DNA from: Flavobacterium denitrificans DSM 15936
GTDB taxonomy: Bacteria; Bacteroidota; Bacteroidia; Flavobacteriales; Flavobacteriaceae
Assembly (NCBI RefSeq): GCF_000425445.1
Contig: NZ_AUDL01000013.1
Span: forward strand, 62,001-126,000
Length of the DNA: 64,000 bases
Direction: 5' to 3'
Each line of letters begins with the position of its first letter. Position 1 is the stretch's first letter. A program made the translations under genes and the position numbers. The notes beneath the pieces were generated by a model. That model did not search any database and had not been told where the DNA came from. It saw only the letters and a program-made list of their open reading frames with translations. This document shows positions 51,712 to 61,706 of this stretch, piece by piece.

Positions 51712-54387
51712 ATGACAGAAAAAAGAAGAGACCTTGTATTATCAGGATTAGAACCGTTGATTATTACGCCGGAAAGTGTTTTCGTGAATGTTGGAGAGCG
51801 TACGAATGTAACAGGTTCAAGAAAATTCTTAAGATTAATCAAGGAAGAGAAATATGACGAGGCGCTTGATATTGCAAGACAGCAGGTAGAAGGTGGAGCA
51901 CAAATCATCGATATTAATATGGATGAAGGAATGCTTGACGGTGTAACTGCAATGACTAAATTTTTGAATTTAATTGCTGCAGAACCAGATATTTCGAGAG
52001 TGCCAATTATGATCGACAGCTCGAAATGGGAAATCATTGAAGCTGGTCTAAAAGTAGTACAAGGAAAAAGCGTTGTAAACTCGATTTCGTTAAAAGAGGG
52101 AGAAGAAGCTTTTATTCACCATGCCAAATTAATCAAACGTTACGGCGCGGCAGCGATTGTTATGGCTTTTGACGAAGTAGGTCAGGCGGATAATTACGAT
52201 CGTCGTGTAGAAATCTGCCAGCGTTCGTATGATATTTTGGTAAACAAAGTAGGCTTTCCTCCGCAGGATATTATTTTCGATTTAAATATTTTCCCAGTTG
52301 CAACGGGAATGGAAGAGCATAGATTGAACGCATTGGATTTCTTTAGAGGAACAAAATGGGTTCGCGAAAACCTTCCGCATGCACATATCAGTGGTGGAGT
52401 GAGTAACGTTTCGTTCTCTTTTAGAGGAAATGATACGGTTCGTGAAGCGATGCACTCGGTGTTTTTATACCACGCCATAAAAAACGGAATGACGATGGGA
52501 ATCGTTAATCCAGAGATGTTGACGATTTACGATGATATTCCGAAAGATTTATTAGAATACGTTGAAGACGTAATTTTAGACCGACGTGACGATGCAACCG
52601 AAAGACTTTTGGATTTTGCTGAAAGTGTAAAAGGCGAAGCAAAAAGCGATGAAAAAGCCGTTCAGGAATGGCGTTTTGGAACGGTTCAAGAACGTATTAC
52701 GCATTCGTTAGTAAAAGGAATTGATGCTTTTATTGAAGAAGATGTTGAAGAGGCACGTTTGGCGGCAACAAAACCAATCGAAGTTATTGAGATCAACTTA
52801 ATGGCAGGAATGAATGTGGTTGGAGATTTATTCGGAAGCGGAAAAATGTTCTTGCCGCAGGTAGTAAAATCGGCTCGTGTAATGAAAAAAGCGGTGGCTT
52901 ATTTATTGCCATTTATCGAAGCCAGCAAACAAGCCGGTGATAAACAAGGAAACGGAAAAATCTTGATGGCAACTGTAAAAGGAGACGTTCACGATATTGG
53001 TAAAAACATCGTTTCGGTGGTTTTGGCTTGTAACAATTACGAGATTGTTGACTTAGGTGTAATGGTTCCTCCAGAGAAAATTATTGCAGCGGCAATCGAA
53101 CATGAAGTAGACATTATCGGATTAAGCGGATTGATTACGCCTTCGCTTGACGAAATGGTTTATTTGGCCAAAGAATTAGACAAACAAGATATCAAGATCC
53201 CGATTATGATTGGTGGAGCAACCACTTCGCGTGCACATACGGCCGTGAAAATTGCGCCTCAATACAGAGAAACTGTAATTCACGTGAACGATGCTTCAAG
53301 AGCCGTTACTGTTGCAGGAAATCTGTTAGATCATAATAGAAAAATATATGCAGCAGATATTCGTGCAGAATATGATTCGTTTAGAGAAACATTCTTAAAT
53401 CGTTCAAGAGATAAAAATTTCTTAACGATTGAAGATGCTCGTAAAAATAAATTACCATTGGATTGGAGCGAATATACTCCAGTTAAACCAAAAGTAATCG
53501 GTGCTCAAACCATCGAAGTAGAATTGGATGTTTTGGTTCCGTATATCGACTGGACGCCATTTTTCCAGACTTGGGAATTGTACGGAAAATATCCGACGAT
53601 TTTAACAGATGAGGTTGTGGGCGAACAAGCAACTTCTGTTTTTAACGATGCTCAGGCGATGTTGAAAGTAATTCTGGAAGAGAAAAAACTAAAAGCCAAA
53701 GGTATTTACGGAATTTTCCCTGCAAATCAGGTTGATGACGACGATATCGAATTGCGTGATGAAAACGGAAAAGTTTTAGAAAAATTCTTAACGCTTCGTC
53801 AGCAGTCACAAAAAACAAAAGGTGCTCCAAATATCGCTTTAGCCGATTTTATTCTGCCAAAAGAAAGCGGAATAGAAGATTATATGGGAGCTTTTTGTGT
53901 AACCACAGGTTTTGGTGTTGATGAATGGGCAGCGGAATACGAAAAGAACTTAGACGATTACAATTCGATTATGGTAAAAGCGCTTGCCGATCGTTTTGCT
54001 GAGGCTTTCGCCGAATATCTTCACGAAAGAGTGCGTAAAGATTTCTGGGGTTATGATAGTGAAGAATCTTTAACCAACGAAGAATTGATTAAAGAAAATT
54101 ATAAAGGAATTCGTCCTGCTCCGGGTTATCCGGCTTGTCCAGACCACTTGGAAAAACCAACAATTTGGAAGCTTTTGGATGTTGAAAAACAAATAGGGGT
54201 GAAACTAACAGAAAGCATGGCGATGTGGCCAGCTTCATCGGTTTCAGGATACTATTTTGGAAACCCAAAAAGCCGCTATTTCGGCCTCGGAAAAATAAAA
54301 GAAGATCAGGTTACAGATTATGCCAAACGCCGAAATGTACCACTTGATTACGCAATGAAATGGTTAAATCCTAATATAGCAGATTAG
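51712..54387 (+). CDS. metH: Methionine synthase, folate-, cobalamin- and SAM-binding part (split MetH, C-terminal)
   Basis: 891 residues. Pterin-binding ([13 protein letters not shown] near 27, then [11 protein letters not shown]), cobalamin cap and binding domain with Asp425-x-His427-x-x-Gly430 ([10 protein letters not shown], His being the lower cobalt ligand), and C-terminal activation domain ([30 protein letters not shown]). Takes the methyl group from methyltetrahydrofolate to homocysteine with the homocysteine domain encoded upstream. Two-gene MetH is known in Bacteroidota, so split does not mean broken. Confidence 0.94.
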   Translation: MTEKRRDLVLSGLEPLIITPESVFVNVGERTNVTGSRKFLRLIKEEKYDEALDIARQQVEGGAQIIDINMDEGMLDGVTAMTKFLNLIAAEPDISRVPIMIDSSKWEIIEAGLKVVQGKSVVNSISLKEGEEAFIHHAKLIKRYGAAAIVMAFDEVGQADNYDRRVEICQRSYDILVNKVGFPPQDIIFDLNIFPVATGMEEHRLNALDFFRGTKWVRENLPHAHISGGVSNVSFSFRGNDTVREAMHSVFLYHAIKNGMTMGIVNPEMLTIYDDIPKDLLEYVEDVILDRRDDATERLLDFAESVKGEAKSDEKAVQEWRFGTVQERITHSLVKGIDAFIEEDVEEARLAATKPIEVIEINLMAGMNVVGDLFGSGKMFLPQVVKSARVMKKAVAYLLPFIEASKQAGDKQGNGKILMATVKGDVHDIGKNIVSVVLACNNYEIVDLGVMVPPEKIIAAAIEHEVDIIGLSGLITPSLDEMVYLAKELDKQDIKIPIMIGGATTSRAHTAVKIAPQYRETVIHVNDASRAVTVAGNLLDHNRKIYAADIRAEYDSFRETFLNRSRDKNFLTIEDARKNKLPLDWSEYTPVKPKVIGAQTIEVELDVLVPYIDWTPFFQTWELYGKYPTILTDEVVGEQATSVFNDAQAMLKVILEEKKLKAKGIYGIFPANQVDDDDIELRDENGKVLEKFLTLRQQSQKTKGAPNIALADFILPKESGIEDYMGAFCVTTGFGVDEWAAEYEKNLDDYNSIMVKALADRFAEAFAEYLHERVRKDFWGYDSEESLTNEELIKENYKGIRPAPGYPACPDHLEKPTIWKLLDVEKQIGVKLTESMAMWPASSVSGYYFGNPKSRYFGLGKIKEDQVTDYAKRRNVPLDYAMKWLNPNIAD

Positions 54388-54541
54388 ATTGGTTGATGGT
54401 TTTTGGTTGATAGTTGATGGATTGACTATAAGAACCAATAATTTTCACAGATTAGAATGGTTGATGGTTTTGGTTAATAATTGATTTAGGTAACTATCAT
54501 AACTAACAACCATCAACCGACAACAAACAACTAAAACAAAA
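54388..54541. repeat. GGTTGATGG / CCATCAACC heptanucleotide repeats
   Basis: GGTTGATGGTT units (left) and inverted AACCATCAACC (54506-54520) form an imperfect dyad before the four-helix-bundle gene. A matching tract of AACCATC follows that gene. Confidence 0.6.
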
Positions 54542-54898
54542 ATGGAATACAGTAAATTGGATGTATGGCTGGAAGCAAGGAAGTTGGTGAATTTATTGTA
54601 TGATTTTTCCAAATTGTTTCCAAAAGAAGAGTTATTTGGATTGACGAATCAAATGCGAAGAGCATCAATTTCAATACCTTCAAATATAGCAGAAGGTTGT
54701 GGAAGACAAACATCAAAAGAAACAATACATTTTCTTCATATTTCAAGAGGATCGCTATATGAATTGGAAACTCAATTTTATTTGGCTTTTGATCAAAAAT
54801 ATATCGAAGAAAATAATTTTAACATCGCACTTGCACAGATTGAAATGTGCAAGAAGTTATTAAACGGATTTATTAATTATTATAAAAAAATAATGTAG
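54542..54898 (+). CDS. Four-helix bundle protein (S23-type, IVP family)
   Basis: 118 residues, mostly helical: LDVWLEARKLVNLLYDFSKL, LTNQMRRASISIPSNIAEGC, GRQTSKETIHFLHISRGSL, EMCKKLLNGFINYYKKI. This family was found as intervening sequence in 23S rRNA genes and recurs as single genes in Bacteroidota; function unknown. It separates metH from metF and has the same heptamer repeats on both sides. Confidence 0.88.
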   Translation: MEYSKLDVWLEARKLVNLLYDFSKLFPKEELFGLTNQMRRASISIPSNIAEGCGRQTSKETIHFLHISRGSLYELETQFYLAFDQKYIEENNFNIALAQIEMCKKLLNGFINYYKKIM

Positions 54899-54925
54899 TT
54901 GAAGTTGTGATTGTAAAGTTCCACA

Positions 54926-54967
54926 AGAACCATCAACCATCAACCATCAACCATCAACCAAAAATAA
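54926..54967. repeat. Tandem heptamers (AACCATC)n
   Basis: AACCATC repeated four times, then AACCAAA, directly before metF. Confidence 0.7.
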
Positions 54968-55924
54968 ATGAAAGTAACAGAACATATAGAAAACGCCAAA
55001 GGAAAAACATTATTCTCATTTGAAATTATTCCGCCTCAAAAGGGGAAAAGTATTCAGGAATTATATGATAATATTGATCCGTTGATGGAGTTTAAACCGC
55101 CGTTTATTGATGTGACGACTTCTCGTGAAGAGTATATTTACATTGACCGTGGTAACGGACTTTTGGATAAAAAATTAACTCGTATGCGTCCAGGAACGCT
55201 TGGAATTTGCGCTTCTATAAAACATAAATACAATGTCGATACCGTTCCGCATTTGCTTTGCGGTGGTTTTACCAAAGAAGAAACCGAATACATGTTGGTT
55301 GACTGTCATTATTTAGGAATCAACAATGTAATGGCGCTTCGTGGAGATGCTATGAAAGACGAACAATCTTTTGTACCTAAAGCTGGCGGTAACCATTATG
55401 CGATTGATTTGGTAAAACAAATCAACGATCTAAACTGTGGAAAATACCTTCACGAAGTTATGGATGCTGATAACAAGGCCGATTTCTGTATTGGAGTTGC
55501 GGGTTACCCGGAAAAACACTTAGAATCTCCTTCTTTACAATCAGATTTAAAACGATTAAAAGAAAAAGTGGATGCAGGAGCAGATTATGTGGTAACACAA
55601 ATGTTTTTTGACAATTCGAAATATTTTGCTTTTGTAGAAAAAGCGAGAGAAATGGGAATCACAATTCCGATTATTCCTGGAATTAAGCCAATTGCGGTTC
55701 AAAGACACTTGCAAGTTTTACCACAGATTTTCAGAATCGATTTGCCAGAAGATTTAATCGATGCTGTAGATAAATGTAAAAATAATGCTGAAATCAAACA
55801 AGTCGGAATCGAATGGGCGATTCAGCAGTCATTAGAATTAAAAGCTGCGGGAGTTCCGTTTTTACACTATTATTCAATGGGTAAATCTGAGAATATTCGC
55901 CAGATTGCAAGTCAGGTTTTTTAG
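54968..55924 (+). CDS. metF: 5,10-methylenetetrahydrofolate reductase
   Basis: 318 residues, TIM-barrel family. FSFEIIPPQKGKSIQELYDN (catalytic Glu), VMALRGDAMKDEQ and FCIGVAGYPEKHLES are typical; the C-terminal TQMFFDNSKYFAFVEKARE is at about 216-235. Produces methyltetrahydrofolate for MetH. Last gene of the metH-metF set. Confidence 0.95.
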   Translation: MKVTEHIENAKGKTLFSFEIIPPQKGKSIQELYDNIDPLMEFKPPFIDVTTSREEYIYIDRGNGLLDKKLTRMRPGTLGICASIKHKYNVDTVPHLLCGGFTKEETEYMLVDCHYLGINNVMALRGDAMKDEQSFVPKAGGNHYAIDLVKQINDLNCGKYLHEVMDADNKADFCIGVAGYPEKHLESPSLQSDLKRLKEKVDAGADYVVTQMFFDNSKYFAFVEKAREMGITIPIIPGIKPIAVQRHLQVLPQIFRIDLPEDLIDAVDKCKNNAEIKQVGIEWAIQQSLELKAAGVPFLHYYSMGKSENIRQIASQVF

Positions 55925-56042
55925 TTTTTTTACCATTTAGAATTAAGCTCATAAAGTTTGGCGCAATCTTCTTAATGCCTTAATGGTAAAAATGAATTAA
56001 GCTTGTTTCTGGAAGGCTAAGAATAAAAAGTTTTAGGAGCTA

Positions 56043-56112
56043 ATTCCAGCTGTCCACTGTATCTTTTGTGGCGAACCCCGCCACAAAAGGATGCCGTTCC
56101 CATCTGGGCTAG
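56043..56112 (-). repeat. Structured dispersed element, copy R2
   Basis: Minus strand: CTAGCCCAGATGGGAACGGC, ATCC, stem TTTTGTGGCG / CGCCACAAAA with GGGTT loop, GATA, then ACAGCTGGAATTAG. It precedes the methyltransferase gene and part of it lies in an in-frame extension that is rejected as coding. Confidence 0.65.
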
Positions 56113-56156
56113 GGCATCAGGAATTTTATTTTCAATTTTTCATTAATTTAGACATT

Positions 56157-56810
56157 ATGAAACAAGAAGAATTACAAGCCATAGCCTCTCAGTTAAAACA
56201 TCCATCGGGAGAAAAGGGAATCGAAATGGGAAATATGATGAACGAAACGAACATCAATATGACCAAACATTCGATTCAGAATCTCAATATTTCTAAAGAA
56301 AATACAATTCTGGAATTGGGTCACGGAAATGGGGGCCATGTTGAATTTCTTTTCGAACAAGCAGACAATCTAAAATATTACGGACTAGAAATGTCAGAAC
56401 TGATGTTTCAGGAAGCACGCCAGATCAATCGAAATTTTGTTTCTCAAAAACAGGCTTTCTTTTCACTTTATGACGGAAACGCAGTTCCGTTTGAAGATGG
56501 ATTATTCGATAAAATATTTACCGTAAATACGATTTATTTTTGGCAGAAGCCTGAAGAATTACTTTCAGAAATTTATAGGGTTTTAAAACCAAATGGAAAC
56601 TTCTGTTTGACGTTTGCTCAAGAAGATTTCATGAAACAACTTCCGTTTACTCAATTTGAATTTGAGCTTTACAGCACCGAAAAAGCACAAAAACTAATTG
56701 AAAAAACAGCTTTTAAAATTGTTTACATTGAAAGTCAGACAGAACAAGTAAAAAGTAAAACGGGCGAACTTGCCGACAGGGTTTTTACTACGATTGTTTT
56801 GGAGAAATAG
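56157..56810 (+). CDS. SAM-dependent methyltransferase (class I, UbiE/COQ5-like)
   Basis: 217 residues from ATG 56157 (MKQEELQAIASQL); an in-frame ATG at 56091 lies in repeat R2 and is rejected. Motif I ILELGHGNGGHVEFL (about 47-61), motif GLFDKIFTVNTIYFWQKPEE, then EIYRVLKPNGNFCLTF. Substrate not recognisable. Stand-alone. Confidence 0.8.
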   Translation: MKQEELQAIASQLKHPSGEKGIEMGNMMNETNINMTKHSIQNLNISKENTILELGHGNGGHVEFLFEQADNLKYYGLEMSELMFQEARQINRNFVSQKQAFFSLYDGNAVPFEDGLFDKIFTVNTIYFWQKPEELLSEIYRVLKPNGNFCLTFAQEDFMKQLPFTQFEFELYSTEKAQKLIEKTAFKIVYIESQTEQVKSKTGELADRVFTTIVLEK

Positions 56811-56822
56811 ATTTTTTGCCAC

Positions 56823-56840
56823 TCCCGATAGCTATCGGGA
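56823..56840. repeat. Perfect 18-bp palindrome TCCCGATAGCTATCGGGA (copy 3)
   Basis: Third identical copy, 13 bp after the methyltransferase gene. Confidence 0.75.
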
Positions 56841-56965
56841 TAAGAGATTAACACAGATTAAAAAATCTTTTCTAATCTTTTAATTTGTGGCAAAAAAATC
56901 TTCAAAATTTTTTGAGTACTTTCATTCTTTATATTAATCTATCTGAATTATAATCCGCTACAATT

Positions 56966-58189
56966 ATGGAAGTAAAAAAAATCAATTTTTTGCAGAGTTA
57001 CAGCAGTATTTTATGGCTTCTTGGCGGTATTATAATTGGGAGCATTTTTGGGTTAGTATTTGGAGAAGATGTTTTGATCATAAAACCGCTGGGAGATATT
57101 TTTCTGAATTTACTTTTCACAGCTATTATCCCACTGATTTTTTTCACGATTGGTTCGTCGATTGCTAATTTGGAACGAACAGAAAAATTAGGAAAACTAT
57201 TTGTTATCATGATTTTGGTTTTTCTCGCTACCATTTTAATTTCGGCCATTGTGATGATTTTTGCCGTTTATCTTTTCCCAATTCATGAAGATATTGCAAT
57301 TGCTAGAGTTCCGTTTGAAGAAGTAGCCTCAGGATCGGCTGGAGATCAAATTGCAAAACTGCTTACCGCTAATGATTTCTTCGAATTATTGTCCAGAAAA
57401 AGCATGTTGGCGTTGATTATTTTCTCTTTTTTAGTTGGTTTTGCAACATTACAATCGGGAGAAAAAGGAAAAGCTTTCAAGAGTTTTTTAGATTCAGGAA
57501 ACGAAGTCATGAAACAGCTTTTGAATATCATAATGAAATCTGCACCAATAGGTCTAGGAGCTTATTTTGCTTATCAAGTTGGAGTTTTTGGACCACAATT
57601 ATTGGGAGTTTATGCAAAACCAATGGCGGTTTATTATGGAGCTTGTGTATTCTATTTCTTCGTATTTTTCAGTTTATATGCCCTTGTCTCTGGAGGGAAA
57701 AGAGCTTTTAAAATTTTCTGGAGTAACAACATAACTCCATCTTTAACTGCAGTAGGAACCTGCAGCAGTATTGCTACTATTCCAGCCAATCTGGACGCAG
57801 CAGAAAAAATGGGAATTCCAGCACATGTTAGAAACTTAGTGATTCCGCTTGGAGCGCCTTTGCACAAAGACGGTTCGAGTATGTCGTCTATCTTAAAAAT
57901 AACTTTTTTATTCGCCATGTTTGGGAAAGATTTTACAGATCCGATGACGATTCTTTTAGCACTCGGAATTACAGTCGTAGTTTCGATTGTTGAAGGCGGA
58001 ATTCCAAATGGCGGCTATATTGGTGAAATCTTAGCCATTACCGTTTATGGTTTTCCGATGGAACAAGCACTTCCAGTCGCCATGATTTTAGGAACTCTGG
58101 TTGATCCGATTGCCACTTTATTAAATGCAAACGGCGATGTAATTTGTTCTATGATGGTTTCTAGGTTCTCTGAAAAAACAAAATGGTAG
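56966..58189 (+). CDS. Dicarboxylate/amino acid:cation symporter
   Basis: 407 residues, about eight helices plus re-entrant loops. The family marks are NNITPSLTAVGTCSSIATIP (serine-rich loop HP1-type), PLGAPLHKDGSSMSSI, and the terminal DPIATLLNANGD with the conserved Asn/Asp region for substrate and Na+. Imports glutamate, aspartate or C4-dicarboxylates. It precedes a PLP decarboxylase by about 100 bp; a shared amino-acid role is possible. Confidence 0.9.
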   Translation: MEVKKINFLQSYSSILWLLGGIIIGSIFGLVFGEDVLIIKPLGDIFLNLLFTAIIPLIFFTIGSSIANLERTEKLGKLFVIMILVFLATILISAIVMIFAVYLFPIHEDIAIARVPFEEVASGSAGDQIAKLLTANDFFELLSRKSMLALIIFSFLVGFATLQSGEKGKAFKSFLDSGNEVMKQLLNIIMKSAPIGLGAYFAYQVGVFGPQLLGVYAKPMAVYYGACVFYFFVFFSLYALVSGGKRAFKIFWSNNITPSLTAVGTCSSIATIPANLDAAEKMGIPAHVRNLVIPLGAPLHKDGSSMSSILKITFLFAMFGKDFTDPMTILLALGITVVVSIVEGGIPNGGYIGEILAITVYGFPMEQALPVAMILGTLVDPIATLLNANGDVICSMMVSRFSEKTKW

Positions 58190-58202
58190 CTTAAATATGT
58201 AG

Positions 58203-58272
58203 TCAAAAGTCATAAAGTCGAAGGTTGTAAAGTCTTAAGCTTTTGACTTTGTGACTTTTAACTTTATGACTT
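58203..58272. repeat. AAAGTCA-type short repeats, inverted
   Basis: AAAAGTCATAAAGTCGAAGG on the left and GACTTTGTGACTTTTAACTT on the right form a loose dyad between the symporter and decarboxylase genes. Confidence 0.55.
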
Positions 58273-58286
58273 TAAAACTCTATACT

Positions 58287-59696
58287 ATGAATTCAATACT
58301 ACAACATGATTTAAACGATTTCGAAAATATCTTAGAAAAAGCAAAACAACAGGGGATTAATTTTCTAAATAACCTCAATAATGTTCCTACCTCAAATAAA
58401 AATACAATTGATCTTGTAAATAATCTTAACGAATTTGGCTTAGGTTCGATTGAGGCTTTAAAGGAATTTAATGAGCGTTTGGCTCCTTTAATGGTTTCTT
58501 CTCCTGGACCGCGTTATTTAGGCTTTGTTACCGGTGGTTCAACGCCAGCATCTATTGTTGGTGACTGGCTTGCTTCGGTTTACGATCAAAATACGCAGGC
58601 AGTAAAAGCACAAGGAGGCGTATCGGCATTAATTGAATTTGAGACAATCAATTTATTGCTGCAATTGTTAGAATTGCCAGATTCATTTCTTGGCGGATTT
58701 GTAACAGGTGCAACCATGTCCAATTTCACTTCTTTAGGTGTTGCCAGACAATGGTTTGGAAAACAACTAGGAAAAGATTTTGCTAAAAACGGAATCTCTG
58801 AAACCATCAATATTCTTACTGCAACACCACATTCTTCTTCTATTAAGTGTCTGTCAATGCTCGGAATTGGAAGTCAAAATTATACCACGGTAAAAACAAT
58901 CGAGGGCAATCGTGAAGCAATTGATCTTCATGATTTAGAAGAAAATATTCAAAAATTAAGTAGCAAACCATTTATCTTGATTTCAAGCGCGGGAACTGTT
59001 AATACAGCCGATTTTGATGATTTCGATGCCATTTCGAAATTACGTGATAAATATAATTTCTGGTGGCATATCGATGCCGCTTTTGGTGGTTTTGCAGCTG
59101 TTTCAGAAAAATTCAAACATTTGGTTGAAGGTTGGGAAGGTGCAGATAGTATTACAATTGATTGTCATAAATGGCTGAATGTGCCGTATGAAAGTGCTTT
59201 TTATTTGATCAAAAAAGAACATGGAAATCTGCAGATTGAAACATTTCAAAATTCGAACGCGCCTTATTTAGGAAATCCGTTGGAGAATTTTAATTATTTG
59301 AATGTGCTTCCCGAAAATTCTCGTCGTTTGAGGGCGCTTCCTGCTTGGTTTGCCTTGCGTGCTTATGGAAAAGAAGGATTTAAAGATATTGTGGAGAACA
59401 GTACTTCGTTGGCATTGCATTTTGGAAACGCCTTGATTGCCACAGAAAGTTTTGAATTATTGGCTCCCATTAGGCTTAATAATGTTTGTTTTACTTTAAA
59501 AGGAAGTCATAATCAAGAGAAAGTAGGTGAGTTTTTGAACATCGTCAATGATAAAGGAAAGGTCTTTATGACACCGACTGTTTATAAAGGCAGAAAAGGA
59601 ATTAGAGCGTCATTTGTGAATTGGCGTACTAACGAGGAAGATATCAAGATCATTATGGAAGAGCTAAAAACATCTATTCTTGATTTAGAAATATAA
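58287..59696 (+). CDS. Group II PLP-dependent amino-acid decarboxylase
   Basis: 469 residues from ATG 58287; an in-frame ATG at 58251 lies in the repeat region. PLP Lys295 in IDCHKWLNVPYESAF, preceded by WWHIDAAFGGFAA (Asp binding the pyridine). Similar to glutamate, aspartate or 2,4-diaminobutyrate decarboxylases; substrate not settled. May work with the upstream symporter. Confidence 0.85.
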   Translation: MNSILQHDLNDFENILEKAKQQGINFLNNLNNVPTSNKNTIDLVNNLNEFGLGSIEALKEFNERLAPLMVSSPGPRYLGFVTGGSTPASIVGDWLASVYDQNTQAVKAQGGVSALIEFETINLLLQLLELPDSFLGGFVTGATMSNFTSLGVARQWFGKQLGKDFAKNGISETINILTATPHSSSIKCLSMLGIGSQNYTTVKTIEGNREAIDLHDLEENIQKLSSKPFILISSAGTVNTADFDDFDAISKLRDKYNFWWHIDAAFGGFAAVSEKFKHLVEGWEGADSITIDCHKWLNVPYESAFYLIKKEHGNLQIETFQNSNAPYLGNPLENFNYLNVLPENSRRLRALPAWFALRAYGKEGFKDIVENSTSLALHFGNALIATESFELLAPIRLNNVCFTLKGSHNQEKVGEFLNIVNDKGKVFMTPTVYKGRKGIRASFVNWRTNEEDIKIIMEELKTSILDLEI

Positions 59697-59714
59697 TAGT
59701 TTCAAAAAAAAATA

Positions 59715-59746
59715 AAAAGAGCCTGCTAACTACAAACAGGCTCTTT
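59715..59746 (+). terminator. Terminator after the decarboxylase
   Basis: Stem AAAGAGCCTG / CAGGCTCTTT with an 11-nt loop. Confidence 0.8.
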
Positions 59747-59964
59747 ACTAACACAAAAAAAAACAAAAAACAAGAATCGAAAGGTTGATTAAATCATGAA
59801 ATTACGATAATTCTATATGCAAATATAATATTATTTATATCAAGTCTAAATAAAAATAGTTAAAAAGAAGCAATAAAATTTTAATCGTTTGATAACGAGT
59901 TAATAAGCTGTTGCTAAAAAACAGAAAAGTTGAAAAAGATTTTTTCGAACTTTGTTAAAGAAGA

Positions 59965-60003
59965 AAAGCCGGTTTGTTTTGTGAAAAAACAAACCGACTT
60001 TAT
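59965..60003 (-). terminator. Terminator after gldA
   Basis: Stem AAGCCGGTTTGTTTT / AAAACAAACCGACTT (one mismatch) ending the minus-strand gldA gene. The rest of the 59747-60020 gap holds nothing recognisable. Confidence 0.75.
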
Positions 60004-60020
60004 ATGTTGTGGAAAAAATA

Positions 60021-60917
60021 TTATTTGGTGATTTCTCTGAAAACAGCTTCCAGATTTTTGTTTTTCTGATTTAGCTGCAATGTTTTTAAACCATTTTCAT
60101 TAGCAAAATCAAATATTGCGGGGCGCATGTCTTTCTCCGTTACAAAAGTCAGTTCCCATGTCATGTCATGCGTATTTACGTACGAAGTGATGTTTTCTAG
60201 TTTTGCCAAAAGCTGTTGTTCAACTTGGTAATCAAACTCAACTTCAATTACTTGCTCTTTATCTGTCGAAACTAAATGATCTAATTTGTTGTCGGCAACT
60301 ATTTGTCCTTTGTCAATAATTATGACACGATCGCAAATCGCTTCAACTTCCTGCATGATGTGTGTTGATAAAAAAACAGTTTTATCTTTCCCAACATTTT
60401 TGATTACATTTCGAATTTCCATTAATTGATTCGGATCCAGACCTGTAGTTGGTTCGTCCAAAATTAAGACATCAGGATTATGCAATAAAGCATTTGCAAG
60501 TCCCACACGCTGGCGGTATCCTTTTGACAATTGGCTTATCTTTTTATGACTTTCCGGTGTCAGTCCTGTCAGTTGAATAACTTCTTCAATTCTTGATTTT
60601 GAAACTTTATAAACATCAGCATTAAAAGCCAAATATTCACGAACATACAAATCCAAATACAACGGATTGTGTTCCGGTAAATATCCAATTGAGCGTTGTA
60701 CCTCTTTTGCGTTTGTCATGACATCGTGGCTATTTACAAGGGCTGAACCGCTATCGGCAAGTAAATAAGTGGTCAAAATTTTCATCAACGTAGATTTTCC
60801 GGCTCCGTTTGGGCCAAGAAATCCCACGATTTCTCCTTTCTCAATTTTAAAAGAAATTTCATTTAAAGCTTTTTGCTCTCCGTAACTTTTTGAAATACTG
60901 TTTACTTCTATCGACAT
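60021..60917 (-). CDS. gldA: Gliding motility ABC transporter ATPase GldA
   Basis: 298 residues. Walker A GPNGAGKS at 35-42, signature LSKGYRQRVGLANAL near 133, Walker B VLILDEPTTGLDP near 155, and a C-terminal extension of about 80 residues usual for GldA. With GldF and GldG it forms the ABC transporter required for gliding in F. johnsoniae; those partners are not nearby, as is normal. Confidence 0.88.
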   Translation of the reverse strand: MSIEVNSISKSYGEQKALNEISFKIEKGEIVGFLGPNGAGKSTLMKILTTYLLADSGSALVNSHDVMTNAKEVQRSIGYLPEHNPLYLDLYVREYLAFNADVYKVSKSRIEEVIQLTGLTPESHKKISQLSKGYRQRVGLANALLHNPDVLILDEPTTGLDPNQLMEIRNVIKNVGKDKTVFLSTHIMQEVEAICDRVIIIDKGQIVADNKLDHLVSTDKEQVIEVEFDYQVEQQLLAKLENITSYVNTHDMTWELTFVTEKDMRPAIFDFANENGLKTLQLNQKNKNLEAVFREITK

Positions 60918-61066
60918 GGACTTTTTATTTACTGCAAAAGTAACGAGAAATAGTTTCGATTGCTACAATTTGTCTTTTAAAGTATTTATAAAAAAAATCG
61001 TAAGCCCCGCAATTCACGGCATTGTTGTTGTTAAAGGAAACATAAATTTTAAAATAAACCCAAATC

Positions 61067-61648
61067 ATGAAAAAAATTTTAGTGATGGCTGCATTAGCTA
61101 TCTGCAGTTTTGCAAACGCTCAAAAAGGAACAATCTTAGTTGGTGGTAACATTGGTTACACTTCTGAAAAATCAGAATTCCAATTTAGCGAAGCAAAAGC
61201 AAGCACATTTAGCTTTTCTCCAAAAGTAGGTTACCAATTTAATGATAACTGGACAGTAGGAGGAGAGTTTACCGCAAGTTCAGCTACTACTGACAACGGA
61301 ACTATTGAAGAAAAAGACAATAACTTCAGATTAGGAGCATTTGTGCGTTATTCTGTACCATTGAGCCAAACTTTTTCTGTTTTTGCAGACATGGGTGCAG
61401 GTTTCCAAAACTTAAAAAACAAAACCTACGGTCCTGGAAATGGCTTTTCAAAAGACAAAGCTGATGGAATGTATGTTGGAATTACTCCAGCTCTTTTCAT
61501 CAACATGAAAAAAGGTTTCGGATTAAACTTCAGCATTGGTGGTTTAGGATACGAAACGTTAAGTTTTGACAACAATGGAGCTGATTACAGTAACTTTTAC
61601 TTCAACTTTGGTCAAACATTTAATATTGGAGTTTCTAAAAACTTCTAG
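61067..61648 (+). CDS. Outer-membrane beta-barrel protein, OmpA/PorT-like (paralogue 1)
   Basis: 193 residues. Signal peptide MKKILVMAALAICSFANAQ, then about eight amphipathic strands (FSFSPKVGYQFNDNWTVGGE, FRLGAFVRYSVPLSQTFSVF) and a C-terminal aromatic-type end FNIGVSKNF. Small eight-stranded barrels of this kind are abundant in flavobacteria. Tandem with a paralogue. Confidence 0.85.
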   Translation: MKKILVMAALAICSFANAQKGTILVGGNIGYTSEKSEFQFSEAKASTFSFSPKVGYQFNDNWTVGGEFTASSATTDNGTIEEKDNNFRLGAFVRYSVPLSQTFSVFADMGAGFQNLKNKTYGPGNGFSKDKADGMYVGITPALFINMKKGFGLNFSIGGLGYETLSFDNNGADYSNFYFNFGQTFNIGVSKNF

Positions 61649-61673
61649 TCTTAAGTTTTATATTCAATTTCAG

Positions 61674-61706
61674 AAAGCATCCGTCTTGGCGGATGCTTTT
61701 TTTTTT
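61674..61706 (+). terminator. Terminator of barrel paralogue 1
   Basis: Stem AAAGCATCCG / CGGATGCTTT with TCTTGG loop and a long T-run; nearly the same stem as for paralogue 2. Confidence 0.9.

Noticed and set aside
54926..54967. Tandem AACCATC units considered as a CRISPR-like array
   Set aside because: Units are 7 bp with no spacers; no cas genes nearby.
56091..56156. N-terminal extension of the methyltransferase
   Set aside because: Encoded by repeat R2 and non-family residues; the ATG at 56157 starts the conserved part.
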